Of a stretch of 36,260 nucleotides of DNA, positions 28,992 through 36,260 are shown piece after piece. A program made the translations under genes and the position numbers. Location of the stretch: positions 1 through 36,260 of the forward strand of contig CAIWRU010000065.1 in NCBI GenBank assembly GCA_903915155.1. The letters run 5' to 3'. Source of the stretch: an uncultured Mucilaginibacter sp. (lineage in GTDB: Bacteria; Bacteroidota; Bacteroidia; Sphingobacteriales; Sphingobacteriaceae). Every line of letters starts with the position of its first letter. Position 1 is the first letter of the stretch. The notes under the pieces were generated by a model that was not told where the DNA came from, ran no database searches, and saw only the letters and a program-made list of their open reading frames with translations.

Positions 28992-30323
28992 TTATACCGG
29001 CGGCTGGATGATTATGCTTTCATCATACACTGGCTTGCCCAATAATTGCGAGCATAAATTTACGGCGCTGGTAAAAGCATCCTCGTGAAAACCATAGTTA
29101 AAATAGCTGCCGCAGAAATATATGGGGCCGCTTTCATTTAGTTTATGCAATTCCTTTTGGGCGTTAATGGCGGGCACATCAAATAGCGGGTGATGGTAGT
29201 CTATCTCCTTAATTATTTTCCCAGGGTCGATATTGTTGTGCGGGTTTATCGATACGAAATAATTCTTTTTGTCCGATACCTGCTGTAGGCTATTCATCCA
29301 GTAGATAGTAGTGGGTACCAATTTTTTGTTTTGCAATTGTATGCTGTAGTTCCAGCTGCTCCACGCCAGTTTGGTTTTTGGCATTATGCTTTCATCAGTA
29401 TGCAGAACAGCTTTATTGTATTGATATTTAAAGTTGGATAACAGGCGCTTTTCATCGGCTGTAGGCTTATCCAGCATGGCCAGGGCTTCATCGCCATGCG
29501 CGGCAATAATAACGCGGTCGAATCGCTCCTGTGAGCCGTCAGCCGCTGTTACGGTCACCGTGCCATCCTCATTTTTTGATACTCTGACAGCCTTGCGGCT
29601 TAAATGTATTTTATCCTTAAACGGCTTTATCAAAATTTCGCGGTACGACTGGCTGCCTTTTTCAAGGGTATACCATTGGTGTTGTGAATCTAAACCTAAA
29701 AAGCCGTGGTTCTGAAAAAAGCGTATCAATGTCACAACAGGAAAATCCAGCATCTGCTCCATCGGCGTCGACCATACGGCCGAACTCATGGGCACCAAGT
29801 ATTTCCACAGCATATCATCGCCATAGCCAAATTCCTTAATGTATTGGCCGATGGAATAGTTGGCATATTTTGGGTCGTCGACTATCTTAACGCTTTCCTT
29901 ATTAAATCGGCCTATCTGCATCAGCATTTTAAGGTACGAGGGGCTGAATATATTTTTTCGCTGTGCAAATAAATGGTTCAGGCTTGAGCCGCTGTATTCC
30001 AGTTTAGTAGGTAAATGCTGCACGCTGAACGACATTTCGGTTTTCTTTACCGGCGCTTTTAGCTCATCGAACAACCGGCACAAGTTTGGGTAAGTTTTAT
30101 AGTTGAATACCATAAAACCGGTATCGATATAAACCGGGTTACCGTCTTCATCAACAGTTACCGTATTGGTGTGGCCCCCTGTATAATCGTTTTGCTCGTA
30201 AAAGGTAAGTTCGGAATGCTTATACAAAAAATGCCCGCAGCCCATTCCCGCAATGCCTGTTCCTATGATAGCCGTGCCGCCCCCTAACCCCCGAAAGGGG
30301 GAACTATTTTCAATATCTTTCAT
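28992..30323 (-). CDS. FAD/NAD(P)-binding amine oxidase-like protein
   Basis: TAIIGTGIAGMGCGHFLYKHSELTFYEQNDYTGGHTNTV, DTGFMVFNYKTYPNLCRLFDEL, PIYFCGSYFNYGFHEDAFTSA. The track start is 30374; ATG 30323 is preferred. Confidence 0.92.
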   Translation of the reverse strand: MKDIENSSPFRGLGGGTAIIGTGIAGMGCGHFLYKHSELTFYEQNDYTGGHTNTVTVDEDGNPVYIDTGFMVFNYKTYPNLCRLFDELKAPVKKTEMSFSVQHLPTKLEYSGSSLNHLFAQRKNIFSPSYLKMLMQIGRFNKESVKIVDDPKYANYSIGQYIKEFGYGDDMLWKYLVPMSSAVWSTPMEQMLDFPVVTLIRFFQNHGFLGLDSQHQWYTLEKGSQSYREILIKPFKDKIHLSRKAVRVSKNEDGTVTVTAADGSQERFDRVIIAAHGDEALAMLDKPTADEKRLLSNFKYQYNKAVLHTDESIMPKTKLAWSSWNYSIQLQNKKLVPTTIYWMNSLQQVSDKKNYFVSINPHNNIDPGKIIKEIDYHHPLFDVPAINAQKELHKLNESGPIYFCGSYFNYGFHEDAFTSAVNLCSQLLGKPVYDESIIIQPPV

Positions 30324-30372
30324 GTATATAGTTATAATTACGCCTTGCTCCCCCTTCAGGGGGTTGGGGGGC
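30279..30372. repeat. C/G-block inverted repeat, family B, overlapping two coding ends
   Basis: gccccctaacccccgaaagggggaac (30279-30304) and gctcccccttcagggggttggggggc (30347-30372) are near reverse complements. Confidence 0.85.
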
Positions 30373-31483
30373 AAATAGTATTTAAAAATTGTAGAACTGT
30401 GTATGTCGATAACTGCCCGCCCGGCCCATTTAAATTAAAATCGAAGCCATGCGTTGCCCAGGGGATCTGCAACCAGTAATGTTTAACACCGTTTTGCTGT
30501 AGCTTTTCATTCAGGCGGCGGCTATGTTCAGGCGAAACTAATACATCGTTGCTGCCGTGTATAATGAGCGTTGGCGGCGATTGTTTATCCACAAAAACCA
30601 ATGGCGAGCAATCAAAATATTTTTGCGGCACTTTTGCATACGGGCCACCGATATAATCCTCCATCACTTTGCGCGAATCCATAATAAGCGGATTCGAGCG
30701 AATTGAATATCCCCAAACCATATCGGCAGGGCCATAAAAATCAATTACACCTTTTATTCTTTTATCGTGCAAAGTATAAGCAGCCAGCAAAGCTATCTGC
30801 GCTCCCGCTGAACGACCAATCAGGATAAAGTTACCGGTATCGATATGTAATTCATCCGCATGCGACCTAAGGTATTTTAGGGTATTGGTAACATCCTCAA
30901 TAGGTGCGGGCGTTTGCCATTTTGGTGCCATACGGTAATTGATAGAAGCTACATTGTAACCCTTAGTTGCCAGGTAACTATTTAATTCGGGTAATTGCTG
31001 ACTGTCGCCTCCGGCCCATGAGCCGCCATGTACCACAATTACACAAGGCCTTTTGCCAATCACCTGCGTAGGGTAAAAATCAAGGCTCAAGCTGGTATCG
31101 GCATACTTAACATAGGTGAGTGTATGGTAAGGCACTTTAACCGTGCCTGCAAATAGTTTAAAAAAGCTAAATGGCGCGCCGCTGTCGGTAGTTATGGTGT
31201 TAAATGCCTTATCAAAATTTTCGCGTAAGTTGCTTGCAACGGTATATGCCCTTGCAATTGGCGAAATGAATAATATAAGCGCGAGAACGCCAATTACGGT
31301 ACCTGCTGTTTGGTATTTACTCACCCAAAAACCGGTTAACAGCAGCGCAATTGTTATTGCCGCAAATACCCAGCAAAATTCCGTTACGCCAATGGCCAAC
31401 AACCACAAATGGTACTCAAAAGCCTTGAAAATAGCGAGCAAGGAAATAAGAAATAGTACTACAATAAATATCAGCCGGGTCAT
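30356..31483 (-). CDS. Membrane-anchored alpha/beta hydrolase (esterase-like)
   Basis: N-terminal TM segments; PCVIVVHGGSWAGGDSQQ (HGGSW oxyanion-like), LIGRSAGAQIALLAAY (GxSxG), LIIHGSNDVLVSPEHSRRL, ATHGFDFN. Confidence 0.92.
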   Translation of the reverse strand: MTRLIFIVVLFLISLLAIFKAFEYHLWLLAIGVTEFCWVFAAITIALLLTGFWVSKYQTAGTVIGVLALILFISPIARAYTVASNLRENFDKAFNTITTDSGAPFSFFKLFAGTVKVPYHTLTYVKYADTSLSLDFYPTQVIGKRPCVIVVHGGSWAGGDSQQLPELNSYLATKGYNVASINYRMAPKWQTPAPIEDVTNTLKYLRSHADELHIDTGNFILIGRSAGAQIALLAAYTLHDKRIKGVIDFYGPADMVWGYSIRSNPLIMDSRKVMEDYIGGPYAKVPQKYFDCSPLVFVDKQSPPTLIIHGSNDVLVSPEHSRRLNEKLQQNGVKHYWLQIPWATHGFDFNLNGPGGQLSTYTVLQFLNTICPPTP

Positions 31484-32514
31484 GCGTTTGTTTTGTGGAA
31501 TAAATAATGACTAACCAACCATTCGTTACCCTGGTTGTAGTTCCAAAGTTCGGCACAAGCTAAATAAAATAAGCGCCAGTACACCCACCATTTTACGGCC
31601 TGGTCCTTGCCATAGGTTTCTTCAAATAAAGGCATGATCTGCGCCTTGTGTTTATCCATATTTGCCAACCAGGCTTCGGAGGTTTTGGCATAGTTGGTGC
31701 CGTTTACGTGCCAGTGCTTTTCCACCACAAGGTCGTCATTAAAATAAAACATCAGGTCGTCGCTGGGCATAATGCCGCCGGTGAAAAAGTATTTGCTCAT
31801 CCAGTCGGTTTCGTCCTTCACCTCGAACAAGTAGGTAAATTCCTTATGCGTAAAAATGTGTATCCAAAGCTTCCCGTCAGGTTTTAGAAACGAGGCCACT
31901 TTTTTAAGCAGCAGGGTGTAATTGCGCATATGCTCAAACATCTCCACCGAAACCACCCTGTCGAAAGTCTCCTCAATGGTAAATGTGTTCATATCGGCAG
32001 TAATAACCGTAAGGTTTTTTATACTGCGCTTTGCCGCCTGCTCATCAATATAAATTTTTTGTGTGCGCGAGTTTGATACCACCTTAAACGTGCTGCCGGG
32101 ATATTTAGCCGCCATGTATAACGATAATGAACCCCAGCCGCAGCCCAGTTCCAATACGTGCTGGCCATCGTGTAAACCGGCGCGCTGGCAGGTAAGCTCG
32201 AGCATATCATCTTCGGAAGTATCAATATCTGTAACCCCTGCTTTCCAGTAACCCGATGAATATTTAAGGTTTTTACCCAGGCAATACTGGTAAAACTGCG
32301 TAGGCACTTCGTAATGTTGTTGGTTGGCGTCGGCTGTATTAACCGCTATGGGCGACGCTTTAAGCTGCGCGATGAGCGCCATTAAATGCGCTTGTTGCAA
32401 TTCAACATCGCCTTTGTTTTCATCGGCCAAACGCTGTTGTAATAATTTGCGGATGCCTTTACGGAGCAGAAAATCGGGTATTTTATCTTGTTCAATTAAT
32501 TTATCGTACCACAT
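31480..32514 (-). CDS. Second cyclopropane-fatty-acyl-phospholipid synthase-like class I SAM methyltransferase
   Basis: QQHYEVPTQFYQYCLGKNLKYSSGYW, VLELGCGWGSLSLYMAAKYPGS, VVSVEMFEHMRNYTLLLKKV, GGIMPSDDLMFYFND. Overlaps the next gene by an ATGA-type junction. Confidence 0.92.
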   Translation of the reverse strand: MWYDKLIEQDKIPDFLLRKGIRKLLQQRLADENKGDVELQQAHLMALIAQLKASPIAVNTADANQQHYEVPTQFYQYCLGKNLKYSSGYWKAGVTDIDTSEDDMLELTCQRAGLHDGQHVLELGCGWGSLSLYMAAKYPGSTFKVVSNSRTQKIYIDEQAAKRSIKNLTVITADMNTFTIEETFDRVVSVEMFEHMRNYTLLLKKVASFLKPDGKLWIHIFTHKEFTYLFEVKDETDWMSKYFFTGGIMPSDDLMFYFNDDLVVEKHWHVNGTNYAKTSEAWLANMDKHKAQIMPLFEETYGKDQAVKWWVYWRLFYLACAELWNYNQGNEWLVSHYLFHKTNA

Positions 32515-32641
32515 GTAATAGTTAGGGTTGCGTTTGTAGAGGTATACGTTGTGGATACAATATCGGATTTAGGAATTGGAAATTTGTATTGATTTTTTGT
32601 TAGCAGAGGATTTGAAAAGGGCAAACTTTTAAAGTGTGCGG

Positions 32642-32665
32642 GAGATGCAAAAAGCATTGCATCTC
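32642..32665. repeat. Short hairpin repeat GAGATGCAA-n6-TTGCATCTC
   Basis: Perfect 9-bp arms gagatgcaa / ttgcatctc around aaagca. Confidence 0.75.
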
Positions 32666-32703
32666 TACATTTATAATTATCGTCATCTAGAGGGTTAAAG
32701 GGA

Positions 32704-33081
32704 CTAATACTCTCCGATGGACAACAGCACCAACGTACAGGCATATTCAGTTTCAATACCTTTTTCATTGGCCATTCTACGCAGTTCGCTATTTTCGGTA
32801 CCGGGATTAAATATGATGCGTTTGGGCTGGGTATTCAATATATAATCATACAACGGCGGCTGGTTTTGCGGGCCTACGTATAAAGTAATGGTATGAATAT
32901 CATTGTGTACGGCTTCGGCTTTCTCAATAGGCACTCCAGCCACTTCGCCGGTTCTAATGCCCACGTTTACAATGCTGTGCCCGCTTTTCACCAGGCGGTT
33001 GGCAGCAAGGTAAGCATAGCGCGCCGGGTTAGGGGTAGCGCCTAAAACCAATGTTTTTTTATTTTCTTTTTTTGATTCCAC
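32704..33081 (-). CDS. CoA-binding protein (CoA_binding_2/YccU-like)
   Basis: KTLVLGATPNPARYAYLAANRLVKSGHSIVNVGIR, PKRIIFNPGTENSELRRMANEKGIETEYACTLVLLSIGEY. Confidence 0.88.
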   Translation of the reverse strand: MESKKENKKTLVLGATPNPARYAYLAANRLVKSGHSIVNVGIRTGEVAGVPIEKAEAVHNDIHTITLYVGPQNQPPLYDYILNTQPKRIIFNPGTENSELRRMANEKGIETEYACTLVLLSIGEY

Positions 33082-33179
33082 CGATTATATTTTTTGATTT
33101 CACCGATTATTGCTTTTGATTTCGCCGATGCTCTTGTCAAAAATCGGTGCAATCATTCTCCAATCTGTGTAATCCTAAG
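33074..33179. repeat. 22-bp-period tandem repeat (3 units) plus imperfect inverted arm
   Basis: gattccaccgat (33074), gatttcaccgat (33096), gatttcgccgat (33118) at exact 22-bp spacing. The inverted partner aatcggtgcaatcat follows, then caatctgtgtaatcctaag. Confidence 0.75.
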
Positions 33180-33644
33180 TAATAATGCGATTTGGCCCGA
33201 GTGGTATATATGATGCTGAATCAATCCTTCTATTAAAGCTTCATAGCTTACACCTGTACCCAGTTCGCGGTTTCGCTTATCGTTTATCAGTTCGTCCCAT
33301 TGTTCGGGCGCAAAGTTCTCGATAACGCTCTGCAAATTTACGTTAACCAGCTTCAGATCATTAACATAATTCTGCCATTTTTGTTCGTCGGGTGCGCCGG
33401 TATCGGGCCAGTCGCCGCTACTGGGTACGCCTGCGGTTAAGCCGTTCATGCGGTCCATCACTTCCTCAGTCCAGGCAATCATGTGCAGCACAATTTCGGC
33501 AATATTGTGAACAGAGCCGGGCGGCTTTTCATAAGCTGCTTCAAAAGTAACAGGGGCCAGTATGTCATAAACATTCGGGCCGTACCAGGGGTCGCCTGAA
33601 AGGACCTGTGTGAGTTGAGCGATAAGTTTTTCGGCAGTGTTCAT
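33153..33644 (-). CDS. DinB-like superfamily protein
   Basis: HNIAEIVLHMIAWTEEVMDRM, EGLIQHHIYHSGQIALLLR: His pattern of the DinB/DUF1572 fold. Confidence 0.85.
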   Translation of the reverse strand: MNTAEKLIAQLTQVLSGDPWYGPNVYDILAPVTFEAAYEKPPGSVHNIAEIVLHMIAWTEEVMDRMNGLTAGVPSSGDWPDTGAPDEQKWQNYVNDLKLVNVNLQSVIENFAPEQWDELINDKRNRELGTGVSYEALIEGLIQHHIYHSGQIALLLRITQIGE

Positions 33645-33718
33645 GGGTATTAGTGTATGGTGATTACGGTTATAAAACTAATGGTTTTGATGGTTTGTTT
33701 AACATTTTTTAAATACCC

Positions 33719-35266
33719 CTATAACACCTTTGCCGCTGCTACTGCGCAGTTTATCCCATCAATAGCTGCCGAAATTATACCGCCTGCATACCCCGCGCCT
33801 TCGCCGCAGGGATATAAGCCGCTTATTTGGGGATGCTGCAAGGTTTCCTTATCCCTCGGTATTTTTACGGGCGATGAGGTGCGGCTTTCCACACCTACCA
33901 ATATGGCTTCGTTGGTATAATAGCCTTTCATTTTCTGCCCAAAAGCAGGTAATGCCTTTCGCAGCCGTTCATTTATCCAGCCGGGCAATACCTCTTTTAG
34001 CTGCACGCTTTTTGTACCGGGCAGGTAGGAGTTTTTGGGCAGATCACTTGATAATTTACCATTCACAAAATCAACCATACGCTGGGCCGGGGCTACTAAA
34101 CTGCCACCACCTGCGGTAAAGGCTATGCGTTCAATTTCCTGCTGAAAGCGGAGCATTCTGAAGGGATCGGCTTCATCGCCTTTTATATCCTCCAAATTAA
34201 TTTGCACCACCGTGCCCGAGTTGGCATAAGGGTTATTACGTTTTGACGGGCTCCAACCGTTCACTACTATCTCGTCGGCTTCGGTAGCACATGGGGCAAT
34301 GATGCCACCGGGACACATGCAGAAAGAGAATACGCCCCGACCATCTACCTGCTCAACCAAACTGTAATACGATGGCGGCAGATCATCGCCTCGTACATCA
34401 CAATGGTATTGGGCGCGATCAATTATTTCCTGCGGATGCTCAATGCGTACACCTAATGCAAATGGCTTTGCTTCTATCAATATATTTTGGCTGTGCAACA
34501 TTTCAAATACATCGCGGGCTGAATGACCTGTGGCGAGTATCACTGCATCAGCATTTATTTTTTCGCCTGTTGCCAGTTGTACGCCTTTTATCTTTCCAAA
34601 TTCAACCAGCAGCGACGTAACCTTTGCATCAAACCTCACCTCTCCCCCTGCATTTAATATGGTTTCGCGTATAGCGGTTATTATTTGTGGTAATTTATTG
34701 GTGCCGATATGCGGGCGGGCATCAACCAAAATATCTTCAGTTGCGCCATGTGCTACAAATATCTTCAGCACTTCGTTCACATCGCCACGCTTGGTTGATC
34801 GGGTGTACAGCTTGCCATCAGAATAGGTACCTGCGCCACCTTCGCCAAAGCAGTAATTGCTTTCGGGGTTCACCAGGCCTTGTTTGTTGATGTTGGCCAG
34901 GTCGCGGCGGCGGTCTTTCACTTCTTTGCCACGCTCGATAATGATGGGTTTTAAACCTAACTCAATGCATTGCAACGCGGCAAATAATCCGGCAGGACCA
35001 GCGCCCACTATAATCACCGGTTTGGCTTGTTTTATATCAGGATAATTAACGGTATAAGTTTCGGGAAGAGAAGGCTCATCTACATAAACCTTTAACTGCA
35101 TGCGGTAAACCACTTTACGACCGCGCGCGTCAATTGATCGCTTTACTATTTTTATGCCGGTAACGCGTTTTGCGGGGATGTTTAATGCCGATGCGGCGAG
35201 GCCGGTTAATACCGCCTCATCTTCATGCTGACCCGGAGGGCAGGTGATCTCTGTTTCTTTTATCAT
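33719..35266 (-). CDS. NAD(P)/FAD-dependent oxidoreductase (uncharacterised FAD-dependent dehydrogenase, COG2509-like)
   Basis: PVIIVGAGPAGLFAALQCIELGLKPIIIERG, CFGEGGAGTYSDGKLYTRSTKRG, DAVILATGHSARDVFEML, LYPCGEGAGYAGGIISAAIDGINCA. Confidence 0.92.
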   Translation of the reverse strand: MIKETEITCPPGQHEDEAVLTGLAASALNIPAKRVTGIKIVKRSIDARGRKVVYRMQLKVYVDEPSLPETYTVNYPDIKQAKPVIIVGAGPAGLFAALQCIELGLKPIIIERGKEVKDRRRDLANINKQGLVNPESNYCFGEGGAGTYSDGKLYTRSTKRGDVNEVLKIFVAHGATEDILVDARPHIGTNKLPQIITAIRETILNAGGEVRFDAKVTSLLVEFGKIKGVQLATGEKINADAVILATGHSARDVFEMLHSQNILIEAKPFALGVRIEHPQEIIDRAQYHCDVRGDDLPPSYYSLVEQVDGRGVFSFCMCPGGIIAPCATEADEIVVNGWSPSKRNNPYANSGTVVQINLEDIKGDEADPFRMLRFQQEIERIAFTAGGGSLVAPAQRMVDFVNGKLSSDLPKNSYLPGTKSVQLKEVLPGWINERLRKALPAFGQKMKGYYTNEAILVGVESRTSSPVKIPRDKETLQHPQISGLYPCGEGAGYAGGIISAAIDGINCAVAAAKVL

Positions 35267-35309
35267 GGTGCTGCCGGGTTTTTATCCCGGATGGTGCAAA
35301 GATAAGATT

Positions 35310-35377
35310 TAGTGATTGGAGATTAGTGGTTAGAGATTAGGAAAATAATGCGGCTTCTTAACTAATCTCTAATCTCC
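35310..35377. repeat. Intergenic imperfect inverted repeat (GGAGATTAG...CTAATCTCC)
   Basis: ggagattagtggttagagattag ... ctaatctctaatctcc; arms are reverse complementary with a small indel. Confidence 0.75.
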
Positions 35378-35533
35378 AGCCTCTGATCTCTACCCTCAAA
35401 ACCGTCCGCTTGCATACGACAACCGTTCGAAAACGAACAGTTTCGTAGAAGCTTATTTTTTTATTTAATTGATAATCAGCGATTTAATTTAAGGGTATCA
35501 ATTTTGGCATAGGTGTATCAAATACGGAAGACG

Positions 35534-36097
35534 ATGAACACCGAGAATTACTTAAGCTTGATTTGGGAAGGATGCCTTCGGAACGAGCGCAAATACCAGG
35601 AGTTATTTTATAAGCTGCTTGCCCCCAAGATGATGGCCGTTTGCATGCGCTACGCCAAAGACAGGGATGAAGCCCAGGATATATTACAGGAAGGTTTTGT
35701 GAAGCTGTTCAAAAACCTGCACAACTACCGCGGCGAGGGAAGTTTGGAAGGATGGATACGCATTATGGTGCACAGCGCAATATCGCGTTACCGCAAGGCT
35801 AAAACCATGGTACTTGTGGATGATTTTGGCGAAGACAGCAACATGCAAGCCGGCACCAGCCGCAACGGCAACACGCTGGAAGCCGAAGATATTTTAGCGC
35901 TGATACAGGAACTACCCGAAACCTACCGCGCAGTATTTAACATGTATGCTATTGAAGGCTACTCGCACCAGGAAATAGGCGAAACCTTAGGTATGTCAGA
36001 ACTTTTATCGCGTACCACGTTGTGCAGAGCACGGGGGATATTGAAAAGGAAATTGCAGGAAATGGAGCACAGGGAATTGTGCTGTATGGCGGTGTAA
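35534..36097 (+). CDS. RNA polymerase sigma-70 family (ECF-like) sigma factor
   Basis: MAVCMRYAKDRDEAQDILQEGFVKLFKNLHNYRGEGSLEGWIRIMVHSAISRYRK (region 2), LPETYRAVFNMYAIEGYSHQEIGETLGMSELLSRTTLCRARGILKRKL (region 4). Confidence 0.93.
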   Translation: MNTENYLSLIWEGCLRNERKYQELFYKLLAPKMMAVCMRYAKDRDEAQDILQEGFVKLFKNLHNYRGEGSLEGWIRIMVHSAISRYRKAKTMVLVDDFGEDSNMQAGTSRNGNTLEAEDILALIQELPETYRAVFNMYAIEGYSHQEIGETLGMSELLSRTTLCRARGILKRKLQEMEHRELCCMAV

Positions 36098-36121
36098 GCC
36101 CCTCCATTTATGCCCTAAACG

Positions 36122-36236
36122 AATTAGTGACCGGTTTGCGCCTGCATTAGCCATCACTAATTCACTGATCACTAATAGCAAGTATGCCTGCCCTATCGGA
36201 AAAAGTCTTGCGACTTGATACTAACTACTTGATACT
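36122..36236. repeat. Composite intergenic repeat after the sigma factor gene (includes a family C arm)
   Basis: attagtga...tcactaat inverted segment, then gtcttgcgacttgatactaactacttgatact. The segment 36213-36236 is identical to 18316-18339. Confidence 0.65.
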
Positions 36237-36260
36237 CCTTAATTAACTTTACTATAATAA

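Noticed and set aside
33074-33130. Short regularly spaced repeat considered as CRISPR
   Set aside because: Only three 22-bp periods, direct tandem with no unique spacers, and no cas genes.
35495-35520. Possible sigma-54 promoter (TTGGCATAGGTGTATC) before the sigma factor gene
   Set aside because: The -12 GC dinucleotide is absent at the required spacing, so I did not annotate it.

Overview
The window looks like chromosomal DNA from a Bacteroidetes bacterium, probably Sphingobacteriaceae (Mucilaginibacter/Pedobacter-like). That placement rests on protein resemblance and the style of the intergenic repeats; no search was run. From left to right it contains: a glycoside-hydrolase locus (GH43, DUF2961/GH172, a TIM-barrel/SUMF1 fusion); a YdcF-like protein; Kup with remnants of a kdp potassium locus (frameshifted histidine kinase, intact KdpD sensor, 3' half of kdpC fused to a truncated PIN-like gene); an initiator-type tRNA-Met; era, der, an S41 peptidase, murQ and a Bax-inhibitor-1 family protein; a SAM-I riboswitch with metH and metF; an SDR; an orphan sigma-54 response regulator; a GPH/MFS transporter; a lipid-modification cluster (two Cfa-type methyltransferases, DUF1365, FAD amine oxidase, alpha/beta hydrolase); a CoA-binding protein; a DinB protein; a FAD dehydrogenase; and an ECF-like sigma factor. 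The most notable signals are: (1) the deletion-like kdpC/PIN junction and the likely single-base frameshift in the adjacent kinase; (2) several families of imperfect inverted repeats that fill whole intergenic gaps, abut stop codons and in places supply start codons, stop codons and terminal residues of flanking genes; (3) a repeat hairpin between the SAM riboswitch and metH; (4) the membrane-lipid modification cluster.
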